A DNA stretch of 20,079 nt. It comes from an uncultured Collinsella sp. Its GTDB lineage: Bacteria > Actinomycetota > Coriobacteriia > Coriobacteriales > Coriobacteriaceae. This document shows, in pieces, positions 7,381-14,532 of the stretch. The stretch's first letter is position 1. Each line of letters opens with the position of its first letter. The notes below the pieces were generated by a model, which saw nothing but the letters and a program-made list of their open reading frames with translations, had not been told where the DNA came from and ran no database searches. The translations under genes were made by a program, and so were the position numbers. The stretch lies in assembly GCA_900548075.1 (NCBI GenBank), contig URJD01000014.1, positions 1 through 20,079 on the forward strand, written 5' to 3'.

Positions 7381-7866
7381 ATGAGTGCCGCAAGCAAAAA
7401 GAGCAAGACGCAGCAGCTCAAGGAGCGTTGGGAAAACGGCGAGCTCGACTCCGGGGCGATGACGCCCGAGTTTATCAAGGGACTCAGTCCCCGCGAGCTA
7501 GGCATGCTGGGCGAGCTGATCACCATCGACTACTTTAACGAGCGCGGCTACACCTTGCTGGAGCAGGGCTATCGTTGCACCGAGGGCGAGGCCGATCTGG
7601 TGCTGCTCGATGAGCTCGACGATGTCGTGGTGATGGCCGAGGTCAAGACCAGACGCGTTTCGCTGGATTGCACCACGCGGGTCTTTCCCGAGGAGGCCGT
7701 GGACGCCCAAAAGCAACGCCGCTACCGCCGCATCGCAAGTTGCTATCTCATGGAGCATTATCCGCTCAAGGCGATTCGCTTCGATGCTGTGGGTGTCACC
7801 ATCCGCGGCGGGCATATCGCCGAGATCGAGCATCAGTACAACGCGTTCGATTGGCAGGTGTCGTGA
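7381..7866 (+). CDS. yraN: UPF0102/YraN family nuclease-like protein
   Basis: A 161-residue protein with a PD-(D/E)XK nuclease-type core. G-E-A-D-L-V-L-L (69-76) provides the acidic Glu70/Asp72 pair and A-E-V-K-T-R-R (86-92) the E-x-K part. The helix G-E-L-I-T-I-D-Y-F (44-52) matches the conserved N-terminal helix of the family. The family's exact role is not well established, but it is repeatedly found beside comM, dprA and rnhB. This copy has a basic, polar N-terminal extension of about 40 residues compared with the usual ~120-residue proteins. The start at ATG 7381 is fixed by AAAGGAG 5 nt before it; the longer open frame upstream has no ribosome site. Its stop overlaps the comM start by one base. 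Confidence 0.9.
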   Translation: MSAASKKSKTQQLKERWENGELDSGAMTPEFIKGLSPRELGMLGELITIDYFNERGYTLLEQGYRCTEGEADLVLLDELDDVVVMAEVKTRRVSLDCTTRVFPEEAVDAQKQRRYRRIASCYLMEHYPLKAIRFDAVGVTIRGGHIAEIEHQYNAFDWQVS

Positions 7867-9389
7867 TGGCGTTCGAGACGTTTGCCGTTCACGCGGCCTG
7901 CATCCGCGGCGTCGAGGCGATTCACGTCACGGTCGAGGTCTCGCTTGCCGGTGGCGTTCCGGGCATCCAGATGCTCGGCATTCCGAGTATGGAGGTGATG
8001 GAGTCACGCGGTCGTATTCGCTGCGCGATGCGCTCCGCCGGGTTCGAGATCCCGCGCTCGGGCATTACCGTTAACCTGGCACCCGGCGATATCCGCAAGA
8101 CCGGTAGCGGCTTTGACCTGCCCATCGCCATCGCGGTTCTAGCGGTCGATGAGCAGATTCCCCGTGACAACCTCGATCGCTGCCTTATCGCAGGTGAGCT
8201 TGGTCTGGACGGTACGGTGCTTCCCGTCAAGGGCGAGGTGGCGTTTCAGCTATTGGCTCGCGACATGGGGCTGTCTTTTATCGCCGGCAGGTCCGACCAG
8301 CATGTGCCACTCGCGGGCGTAGATTGCGGCTTTATCGACCATCTGTCTCAGCTTGCTCACGGCATGGGCGATGCCGCACGGCACTACTTGGATTCCGAGG
8401 GTGTCGAGGCGACCTTTGAGCCCGAGCTCGACTATGCAGACGTGCTGGGGCAGGAAGTCGCTAAACGCGGCATGGCGCTTGCGGCGGCAGGAGAACTCGG
8501 CTTGCTCATGATCGGGTCTCCGGGATCGGGCAAGACGATGCTCGCACGCCGTATGACCGGCATCCTGCCCGAGCTTTCCGTTGAGGATCAGCAGGAGGCA
8601 CTGTGCATCCATTCGGTTTTGGGTGAGAACATTGATGGCTTGTTGGCGGGGCACCGCCCCTTCCGCAGTCCCCACCACAGTATTTCGACCGCAGGCCTTA
8701 TCGGCGGCGGGCGCCCGGTGCACCCGGGTGAGATCAGCCTTGCTCATGGCGGCGTGCTCTTTTTGGACGAGCTTGCCGAGTTTCCCACTGGCGTGCTGCA
8801 GACGCTGCGTCAGCCCATCGAGCGCGGCTACGTGAGGATCGTACGCGTCGACGGGGCTTTTACCTTCCCGTCGCGCTTTCAGCTGCTGGCTGCGAGCAAT
8901 CCCTGCCCCTGCGGCTTTTTGGGCGATCGCGAGGTGCCGTGTCGCTGCTCGGCGGCGATGGTCGAGCGCTATCGGTCTAAACTGCGCGGTCCTTTGGCCG
9001 ACCGTATCGACATGATGATCGATGTGACCCGTCCCGACCCTCAAGTGATTATCGAGGGTGCGGAGGGCATGTCGTCGGCCGAGTTACGTGACTACGTTGT
9101 GCGCGGTCGCGCCTTTCGCGCTTGGCGCGAATCCCGCATGGACGATGCGGATGCCGAGGCCGAGGATGACGAGACTCGGTCCATTGACGGCGTCGTTTCG
9201 ACCTTTGAGCTCGATGATGCGGCGGAGAAGTGTGTGCTCGGCCTGTCGAAGCGCACGCATCTCACGGGCCGCGGCATCGTACGCCTGGTGCGTATCGCGC
9301 GTACAATCGCTGACGTCGCCGAGAGCGAGCAAGTGACGCAGGACCACGTGCTCGAGGCGGCGATGTACCAGGGAAGGAGGGACCAATGA
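7866..9389 (+). CDS. comM: YifB/ComM family Mg-chelatase-like AAA+ ATPase
   Basis: A 507-residue protein, the standard family length. In naturally competent bacteria ComM is a hexameric helicase that promotes branch migration during integration of incoming DNA; in other bacteria the role is unclear. The N-terminal ~170 residues are the Lon-protease-like ChlI domain (V-E-V-S-L-A-G-G-V-P near 23-32, D-L-P-I-A-I-A-V-L near 84-92). The AAA+ domain has Walker A G-S-P-G-S-G-K-T (217-224), F-R-S-P-H-H-S-I-S (266-274), Walker B V-L-F-L-D-E (297-302) and a Cys-rich zinc-binding motif C-P-C-G-F-L-G-D-x4-C-R-C (347-361). A C-terminal Mg-chelatase domain follows. The ATG overlaps the yraN stop (TGATG) and the stop overlaps dprA, so the genes are translationally linked. 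Confidence 0.95.
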   Translation: MAFETFAVHAACIRGVEAIHVTVEVSLAGGVPGIQMLGIPSMEVMESRGRIRCAMRSAGFEIPRSGITVNLAPGDIRKTGSGFDLPIAIAVLAVDEQIPRDNLDRCLIAGELGLDGTVLPVKGEVAFQLLARDMGLSFIAGRSDQHVPLAGVDCGFIDHLSQLAHGMGDAARHYLDSEGVEATFEPELDYADVLGQEVAKRGMALAAAGELGLLMIGSPGSGKTMLARRMTGILPELSVEDQQEALCIHSVLGENIDGLLAGHRPFRSPHHSISTAGLIGGGRPVHPGEISLAHGGVLFLDELAEFPTGVLQTLRQPIERGYVRIVRVDGAFTFPSRFQLLAASNPCPCGFLGDREVPCRCSAAMVERYRSKLRGPLADRIDMMIDVTRPDPQVIIEGAEGMSSAELRDYVVRGRAFRAWRESRMDDADAEAEDDETRSIDGVVSTFELDDAAEKCVLGLSKRTHLTGRGIVRLVRIARTIADVAESEQVTQDHVLEAAMYQGRRDQ

Positions 9390-10321
9390 TGGCCGAGGGG
9401 ACCTTTGAGCTGCATCCAGGTGATGCATTGTATCCCGAGACCGTTTTGGAGCTTTCTGATGTACCCCAGACGCTCTATGTGCGCGGCAACCCCGAGGTGC
9501 TTTCGTCGCCCGCGCTCTCCATCATCGGCGCGCGCAAGGCCTCGCCGTATGGTCTTGCCGTGGCAGAGCTTGCGGCAAAGGTGGCGGTCGAGGCGGGAGT
9601 GACGGTAGTTTCGGGCGGCGCGGTCGGTTGTGACCAGGCCTCGGGTTGGGCTGCGGTCAACGCCGGCGGCAAACACGTCGTGGTGCTGGGGACGGGTGCC
9701 GACGTGGTCTATCCGCGTTCGAGCGCCGGGCTTATTACGCGCACGCTCGATACGGGTGGCGCGGTCGTTTCGATCTCTCCGTGGGGCATGGGTCCGCGCA
9801 AGTTTGCCTTTCCGCGCCGCAATCGCGTGATCGCGGCCCTGTCGCAAGCCCTCTTTGTATCCGAGGCGGGTATGCCTTCCGGGACGTTTTCTACAGCCGA
9901 GGCTGCGATGGATTTGGGGCGCGAACTTCTTGCCGTGCCGGGGTCGATCCTATCGCCCGAGTCGCGTGGCACGAATTACCTCATTGCGAACGGTGCCTGC
10001 TGCATCGTCGACGAGGAATCTATCGAGATGGCTATCTCACGCATCTACGGAACCCTGCGCTACTCGCGCCCCGATGCTCCCGGCATTGCCGACCTGGATC
10101 CAACGCAGCAGACCGTGATGCATGCGCTCATCGCCTCTCCGCTCAAGGTCGACGACATCGCGGCGCTCGTCTCGCTCGATGCCGTCGGTGTACTCAAACT
10201 CCTGGGTTCGCTTGAACTCGAGGGCCTTATCGAGCGCATGATGGATGGAAGGTATGCGCCCTCCAAGTTTGCCCTTCACGCCCAGACACCCTTCGGTCAC
10301 AATGGAAAACGTGTCAATTAG
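9386..10321 (+). CDS. dprA: DNA-processing protein DprA (Smf), short form
   Basis: DprA binds incoming single-stranded DNA and loads RecA during transformation. The Rossmann-like core is present: L-S-I-I-G-A-R-K-A-S-P-Y-G (44-56), G-K-H-V-V-V-L-G-T-G-A-D-V-V-Y-P (95-110), F-P-R-R-N-R-V-I-A-A-L-S (142-153) and S-G-T-F-S-T-A (165-171). A C-terminal winged-helix-like stretch (about 238-291) ends in G-R-Y-A-P-S. The core begins near residue 44, so the N-terminal SAM-like domain found in many DprA proteins is missing (311 residues against ~360-380). The usual S-G-x-A-x-G-I-D-x-x-A-H motif reads S-G-G-A-V-G-C-D-Q-A-S-G, a diverged form. The ATG at 9386 overlaps the comM stop; a second ATG at 9389 is also well placed behind AAGGAGG (9374-9380). 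Confidence 0.92.
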   Translation: MMAEGTFELHPGDALYPETVLELSDVPQTLYVRGNPEVLSSPALSIIGARKASPYGLAVAELAAKVAVEAGVTVVSGGAVGCDQASGWAAVNAGGKHVVVLGTGADVVYPRSSAGLITRTLDTGGAVVSISPWGMGPRKFAFPRRNRVIAALSQALFVSEAGMPSGTFSTAEAAMDLGRELLAVPGSILSPESRGTNYLIANGACCIVDEESIEMAISRIYGTLRYSRPDAPGIADLDPTQQTVMHALIASPLKVDDIAALVSLDAVGVLKLLGSLELEGLIERMMDGRYAPSKFALHAQTPFGHNGKRVN

Positions 10322-10335
10322 AAAGGTGTTTGCAG

Positions 10336-11673
10336 ATGCAGTTCGATCAGGTGACGGTTATCGGTGGCGGTCTGGCGGGTTCGGAATGCGCGATCCAGCT
10401 GGCAGATCGCGGGTTTGCCGTAAAGCTGTGCGAGATGCGCCCCCAGGTGAGCTCCCCGGCCCACCATACCGATCACCTGGCAGAGCTCGTCTGCTCCAAT
10501 TCGTTTAAGTCGACCCGTCCGGATTCCGCGGCTGGTTTGCTGAAGGCCGAGCTTGAGCGCATGGGTTCAGTCCTGCTCGATTGCGCCCATCGCGCGGCTG
10601 TTCCCGCCGGTGGCGCCTTGGCGGTCGACCGCGTCAAGTTTTCCGAGCTTGTCGAGGCCGAGGTTGCCGCCCGTCCCAATATCGAGATCATTCACGGCGA
10701 GGTCACGCAGATTCCCGAGGGTCACGTGGTCATTGCCGCGGGCCCCTTGTGCTCGCCGGCGCTGAGCGAAGAGGTCATGAAGCTCGTCGGCGGCGACGCC
10801 CTTGCGTTCTTCGATGCCGCGGCTCCGATCGTCGATGCCTCCACGCTCGATATGGACGTGCTATTCTCGCAGTCGCGCTACGAGGAGCAGGGGAGCGGCG
10901 ACTATCTCAACGCCCCGCTCAACAAAGAGGAGTACGAGGCCTTTATCGAGGCGCTCACCACGGCCGACCGCGTGGTGCTCAAGGACTTTGAGGGCGGCGA
11001 TCTGTTCCAGGCCTGCCAGCCTGCCGAGGAGGTTGCGCGCACCGGCAAGGACGCTATTCGCTTTGGCGCCATGAAGCCCGTCGGCCTCACCGACCCGCGT
11101 ACCGGACGTCGCCCTTGGGCGGCGATTCAGCTGCGTGCCGAGAACAAGGAGAAGACCGCCTATAACCTGGTGGGCTTCCAGACCAATCTGACCTTTGGCG
11201 AGCAGAAGCGCGTCTTCCATATGGTGCCGGGCCTGGAGAACGCTGAGTTCTTCCGCTACGGTGTCATGCACCGCAATACCTTTGTCGACGCCCCGCACGT
11301 GCTCGATGGCACCTTTGCCGTGCCCGGTACCGGTGTGCGCCTGGCCGGTCAGATCACCGGCACCGAGGGGTACATGGAGGCCGTGGCGACGGGCCTGCTC
11401 GCCGCGCTCAACACCTATGCCGAGGCTATCGGTGCTGCGGGCGTCGAGTTGCCGCGCGTGGGCGCCCTGGGTGCGCTCGTGGGCTATGCGACCGATCCTG
11501 CCACCGTGGGCTATCAGCCTATGCATGTCAACTTTGGCCTGGTGCCGCCACTCGAGGATGGTAAGCGCCGCAGCAAACGCGACCGCTACCAGGCTTATGC
11601 GGATCGCGCCCTCGAGGCCCTTGATGCCTATCTGGCCACTCGCCCCGATCTGTTTGGAGGCGACCGGTCATAG
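10336..11673 (+). CDS. trmFO: Methylenetetrahydrofolate-tRNA-(uracil-54-C5)-methyltransferase, FADH2-dependent
   Basis: A flavoprotein that makes ribothymidine at position 54 of tRNA using methylene-THF as carbon donor. At 445 residues it has the usual length. The N-terminal FAD-binding motif is V-I-G-G-G-L-A-G-S-E (8-17). The two cysteines known to be important in B. subtilis TrmFO are matched by Cys53 (L-V-C-S-N-S-F-K) and Cys227 (L-F-Q-A-C-Q-P-A-E-E), the second in a context that differs from the common F-E-G-C-M-P-I-E. G-Q-I-T-G-T-E-G-Y-M-E is the conserved C-terminal FAD segment. The start is the ATG at 10336 with AAAGGTG 7 nt upstream. It follows dprA by 14 nt; topA, which commonly sits between these two genes, is absent. 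Its stop overlaps the proposed xerC start. Confidence 0.95.
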   Translation: MQFDQVTVIGGGLAGSECAIQLADRGFAVKLCEMRPQVSSPAHHTDHLAELVCSNSFKSTRPDSAAGLLKAELERMGSVLLDCAHRAAVPAGGALAVDRVKFSELVEAEVAARPNIEIIHGEVTQIPEGHVVIAAGPLCSPALSEEVMKLVGGDALAFFDAAAPIVDASTLDMDVLFSQSRYEEQGSGDYLNAPLNKEEYEAFIEALTTADRVVLKDFEGGDLFQACQPAEEVARTGKDAIRFGAMKPVGLTDPRTGRRPWAAIQLRAENKEKTAYNLVGFQTNLTFGEQKRVFHMVPGLENAEFFRYGVMHRNTFVDAPHVLDGTFAVPGTGVRLAGQITGTEGYMEAVATGLLAALNTYAEAIGAAGVELPRVGALGALVGYATDPATVGYQPMHVNFGLVPPLEDGKRRSKRDRYQAYADRALEALDAYLATRPDLFGGDRS

Positions 11674-12590
11674 CTTTTGACCTGTACGACACCGTCGACT
11701 CGTTTATCGCCTATATCGCACGTGTTGAGGGACTTTCTCCCAACACGGTGACAGCCTATGGCTCGAGGCTGGAGCGCTTTGCTGCTTGGTGCGAGCGCGA
11801 GGATATCGATGCTTTCGCTGCCGACGTGCGCACCATTCGTCGCTATCTTGCCGAGCTTTCGCGTGAGCAGGTGGCTCCCCGAACGCTTGCGGCGCACCTG
11901 TCGGCTATCCGATCTCTCTATCGCTGGATGGCTGCCGAGGGGATTGTCGAGGGCGATGCGGTCTCGGCGATCGCATCGCCCAAGCTGCCGCGTGACCTGC
12001 CGGGCGTCCTTACGACCCAGCAGGTCGAGGCGCTGCTCAAGACGCCTGATAACTCGACGCCCGCGGGACTGCGCGATGCGGCGATGCTCGAGCTGCTCTA
12101 TGCCTCGGGTGCTCGTATCTCTGAGCTCGCAGCACTCAATGTGGAGTCTATCGCTTGGTCCGAACGCACGTTGCGCCTGTGGGGCAAGGGGAGCAAAGAA
12201 CGTATCGTCCCTCTGTATCGTCGTGCGCTCGATGTGACGCGTCTCTATATTGAAGAGGGGAGGCCGGAGTTGCTCGCTCGGGCAAAGCGCCGCGACCTCG
12301 CTACCGGGCCGCATCCGCTGCTTATATCGGCGCGCGGCAATCGCATGAGCGCCGCGATGCTTCGGCGGCGGTTCCATACGCTGGCGACGCTCGCCGGCAT
12401 TCCGGCTGACATCGCCCCGCATGCGATGCGCCATACCTTTGCGACCGACTTGCTCGAGGGCGGTGCGGACCTGCGCTCGGTTCAAGAGCTGCTAGGTCAT
12501 GCGAGCCTGTCCACGACGCAGATCTACACGCATCTCACACCCGATCGGCTTAAACGTGCCGTGGCTCAAGCCCATCCCCGCGGCGAATAG
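11670..12590 (+). CDS. xerC: Tyrosine recombinase XerC/XerD type, probable non-canonical ATA start
   Basis: A site-specific recombinase that resolves chromosome dimers at dif. From the proposed start it has 306 residues, the normal Xer size (~295-310). The N-terminal core-binding domain begins D-T-V-D-S-F-I-A-Y-I-A-R-V-E-G-L-S-P-N-T-V-T-A-Y, a good match to Xer proteins. The catalytic set is complete: Arg149 (G-A-R-I-S-E-L), Lys173 (G-K-G-S-K-E-R), His251 and Arg254 (H-A-M-R-H-T), His277 (L-G-H-A-S-L) and Tyr286 (T-Q-I-Y-T-H). No ATG, GTG or TTG exists in frame between a TGA at 11622 and GTG 11748, and starting there would remove the first helix. GGAGG at 11656-11660 lies 9 nt before ATA 11670, which overlaps the trmFO stop in the same 4-nt geometry as an ATGA junction. 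XerC versus XerD cannot be settled by eye. Confidence 0.88.
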   Translation: MAFDLYDTVDSFIAYIARVEGLSPNTVTAYGSRLERFAAWCEREDIDAFAADVRTIRRYLAELSREQVAPRTLAAHLSAIRSLYRWMAAEGIVEGDAVSAIASPKLPRDLPGVLTTQQVEALLKTPDNSTPAGLRDAAMLELLYASGARISELAALNVESIAWSERTLRLWGKGSKERIVPLYRRALDVTRLYIEEGRPELLARAKRRDLATGPHPLLISARGNRMSAAMLRRRFHTLATLAGIPADIAPHAMRHTFATDLLEGGADLRSVQELLGHASLSTTQIYTHLTPDRLKRAVAQAHPRGE

Positions 12591-12639
12591 TGGCTGGGAC
12601 GTCCCGCGCCGCACTCAGGTGTGTGGTTTTGATTGCGGG

Positions 12640-12668
12640 TTGGCAGGAAGAGGCATTCCTGCTATCAT
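12640..12668 (+). promoter_or_regulatory. Sigma70-type promoter of rpsB-tsf
   Basis: TTGGCA (-35, 12640-12645), a 17-nt spacer and TATCAT (-10, 12663-12668). The predicted transcript starts near 12675, giving a leader of about 135 nt before rpsB. It lies in the 219-nt gap after xerC. Confidence 0.82.
12643..12662 (+). promoter_or_regulatory. Inverted repeat filling the rpsB promoter spacer (possible operator)
   Basis: GCAGGAA (12643-12649) and TTCCTGC (12656-12662) are perfect inverted copies separated by 6 nt. They run from the last three bases of the -35 hexamer to the base just before the -10. A dimeric regulator could bind here, but no regulator is identified and chance is possible. Confidence 0.4.
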
Positions 12669-12674
12669 TCATCG

Positions 12675-12809
12675 GGTTGCTTCACGGCAACATGTTTTTA
12701 TCACGCACGCGCGGCTACTTCATACCGTGGTGCCCGGGCTTTGGTAGCACATGTCCGGGTTGGTTTTGGAGGATGACCCCGCGCGGAGGCAAACCACAGG
12801 AGGTTTAAC
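12675..12809 (+). promoter_or_regulatory. Structured 5' leader of rpsB (possible autoregulatory RNA)
   Basis: The predicted leader opens with a hairpin GTTGC (12676-12680)/GCAAC (12687-12691), followed 3 nt later by five T. Further on, GCCCGG (12732-12737) can pair with CCGGGT (12755-12760), while GTGC (12730-12733) can pair with GCAC (12747-12750), an overlapping alternative. Near the start codon AAACC (12791-12795) pairs with GGTTT (12802-12806) and encloses most of the Shine-Dalgarno GGAGG (12799-12803). Autogenous control of rpsB-tsf by S2 is known in gamma-proteobacteria; applying it here is inference. Confidence 0.4.
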
Positions 12810-13538
12810 ATGGCTACCAAGATTAATATCCGCACCCTGCTCGAGGCCGGCTGCCACTTCGGTCACCAGACCCGTCGCTGGAACCCCAAGATGAAGCCGT
12901 TCATCTTCGGTGAGCGCAACGGCATCTACATCCTCGACCTCAAGCAGACCATCCTCGACGCCGACCAGGCCTACACCTTCGTCAAGAACGTCGCCAAGGG
13001 TGGCAATGTGCTATTCGTCGGCACCAAGAAGCAGGCTCAGGAGGCCGTCAAGAACGCTGCTGAGCGCGCCAACATGCCTTACATCAACCAGCGTTGGCTC
13101 GGCGGTATGCTGACCAACTTCGTCACCATCCGCTCCCGCATCAACCGCATGGAGGAGCTCGAGGCCATGGTCGAGGACGGCCGCATGGCTGTTCTGCCCA
13201 AGAAGGAGCAGGCTGTTCTCGGCAAGGAGCTCACCAAGCTCCAGACCAACCTCGGTGGCGCCCGCGACATGAAGGGTCTGCCCCAGGCTCTCTTCGTCAT
13301 CGACACCAAGCGCGAGGAGAACGCCATCAAGGAGGCTCAGCGCCTGAACATCCCCGTCGTCGCTCTGATCGACACCAACTCCGATCCCGACGAGGTCGAG
13401 TACGGCATCCCCTGCAACGATGACGCTATCTCCGCTGTCACCCTCATGTGCGAGCTCATGGCTGACGCCTGCCTCGCTGGCTCCGGCAAGGAGCAGGTCT
13501 CCGAGGCCGAGATGGCCGCTGAGCCCAAGGCCGAGTAA
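12810..13538 (+). CDS. rpsB: 30S ribosomal protein S2 (uS2)
   Basis: A 242-residue small-subunit protein of normal length. It shows the family segments L-L-E-A-G-C-H-F-G-H-Q-T-R-R-W-N-P-K-M (10-28), F-V-G-T-K-K-Q-A-Q-E-A-V (69-80), N-Q-R-W-L-G-G-M-L-T-N-F (93-104) and P-V-V-A-L-I-D-T-N-S-D-P. The C-terminus is an acidic tail. Codon choice is strongly biased to C-ending forms, as expected of a highly expressed gene. GGAGG lies 6 nt before the ATG. tsf follows after 45 nt with no terminator between them, so the pair is co-transcribed. Confidence 0.98.
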   Translation: MATKINIRTLLEAGCHFGHQTRRWNPKMKPFIFGERNGIYILDLKQTILDADQAYTFVKNVAKGGNVLFVGTKKQAQEAVKNAAERANMPYINQRWLGGMLTNFVTIRSRINRMEELEAMVEDGRMAVLPKKEQAVLGKELTKLQTNLGGARDMKGLPQALFVIDTKREENAIKEAQRLNIPVVALIDTNSDPDEVEYGIPCNDDAISAVTLMCELMADACLAGSGKEQVSEAEMAAEPKAE

Positions 13539-13583
13539 ATCAGTCTTAGTTAATTCTTTTTCATCTCTTTGAAAGGAACCACA

Positions 13584-14453
13584 ATGGCCCAGATTACCGC
13601 CGCTATGGTCAAGCAGCTCCGCGAGATGACCGACTCCCCGATGATGGAGTGCAAGAAGGCTCTCGTCGAGGCTGACGGCGACATGGACGCCGCTGTCGAC
13701 GTTCTGCGTAAGAACGGCCTTGCCAAGGCTGCCAAGAAGGCTGGCCGTGAGACCAACGAGGGCGCTGTCGCCGCGTTCGTCTCCGAGGATGGCAAGACCG
13801 GCGCTCTGCTCGAGCTCTCCTGCGAGACCGACTTCGTTGGCTCCAACGCCAAGTTCACCGGCTTTGCTTCCAAGGTCGCTGAGGTTGTCGCTACCACCGA
13901 GCCTGCTGACGTCGATGCTCTGCTCGAGAAGCCGATGGGCGAGGAGACCGTTTCCTCCGAGCTCACCGAGATGATTCACATCATGGGCGAGAACATGAAG
14001 ATCTCCCGCTTCGCTGCCCGCAAGGCCGAGAACGGCGCGCTCGCTTCTTACATCCACATGGGTGGTAAGATCGGCGTCCTCGTCGAGTTCGCCTTCGAGA
14101 AGGCCGAGACCGCTCAGGCTGAGTCCTTCAAGACCTTCGCTCACGACGTTGCCCTTCAGGTTGCCGCCGTCGCCCCGATCTGCGCTACCCGCGATCAGGT
14201 TCCGGCCGAGACCGTCGAGCACGAGAAGCAGATCTACATGGCTCAGGCTGCCGAGTCCGGTAAGCCCGAGGCTATCCAGGAGAAGATGGCTGTCGGCCGT
14301 CTGGAGAAGTTCTACAAGCAGTCCGTGCTCACCGAGCAGGAGTTCATCAAGGACAGCTCCCTCACCATCAAGAAGTACGCTGAGCAGGTCTCCAAGGAGC
14401 TCGGCGACACCATTACCGTCGTTGCCTTTGACCGTCTGGTCCGTGGCGAGTAA
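13584..14453 (+). CDS. tsf: Translation elongation factor Ts
   Basis: The guanine-nucleotide exchange factor for EF-Tu, 289 residues (family ~280-300). The N-terminal UBA-like module contains L-R-E-M-T-D-S-P-M-M-E-C-K-K-A-L (13-28) and the EF-Tu-contacting region C-E-T-D-F-V-G (about 79-85). The C-terminal part has Q-E-K-M-A-V-G-R-L-E-K-F-Y-K and the usual Q-S-V-L-T-E-Q-E-F-I-K. The ATG at 13584 has AAAGGA 6 nt upstream; a TTG 15 nt earlier is in frame but lies on the ribosome site side and is not used. Codon bias matches rpsB. A strong terminator ends the unit. Confidence 0.97.
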   Translation: MAQITAAMVKQLREMTDSPMMECKKALVEADGDMDAAVDVLRKNGLAKAAKKAGRETNEGAVAAFVSEDGKTGALLELSCETDFVGSNAKFTGFASKVAEVVATTEPADVDALLEKPMGEETVSSELTEMIHIMGENMKISRFAARKAENGALASYIHMGGKIGVLVEFAFEKAETAQAESFKTFAHDVALQVAAVAPICATRDQVPAETVEHEKQIYMAQAAESGKPEAIQEKMAVGRLEKFYKQSVLTEQEFIKDSSLTIKKYAEQVSKELGDTITVVAFDRLVRGE

Positions 14454-14476
14454 ATAAGCTCTTGTAGCTGGTAATG

Positions 14477-14511
14477 AGCAGGCTGTGGGTTTTACTCACA
14501 GCCTGCTTTTT
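14477..14511 (+). terminator. Intrinsic terminator after tsf
   Basis: An 11-bp perfect stem (14477-14487 with 14497-14507), extendable by one G-U pair, with a run of five T (14507-14511). It closes rpsB-tsf 23 nt after the tsf stop. Confidence 0.92.
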
Positions 14512-14532
14512 CATGGCTCTTCTTAGAGCCTT

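Noticed and set aside
12596..12605. Palindrome GGGACGTCCC just after xerC
   Set aside because: It lacks a T-run, so it is not a terminator, and a 10-bp palindrome alone gives no function.
12590..12808. A 72-codon frame (GTG start) filling the gap between xerC and rpsB
   Set aside because: It crosses the rpsB promoter, has no ribosome site or known motif, and long chance open frames are common in GC-rich DNA.
12810..14453. Marked change of codon use in rpsB and tsf compared with neighbours
   Set aside because: Strong C-ending bias is expected for highly expressed translation genes and does not indicate transfer.
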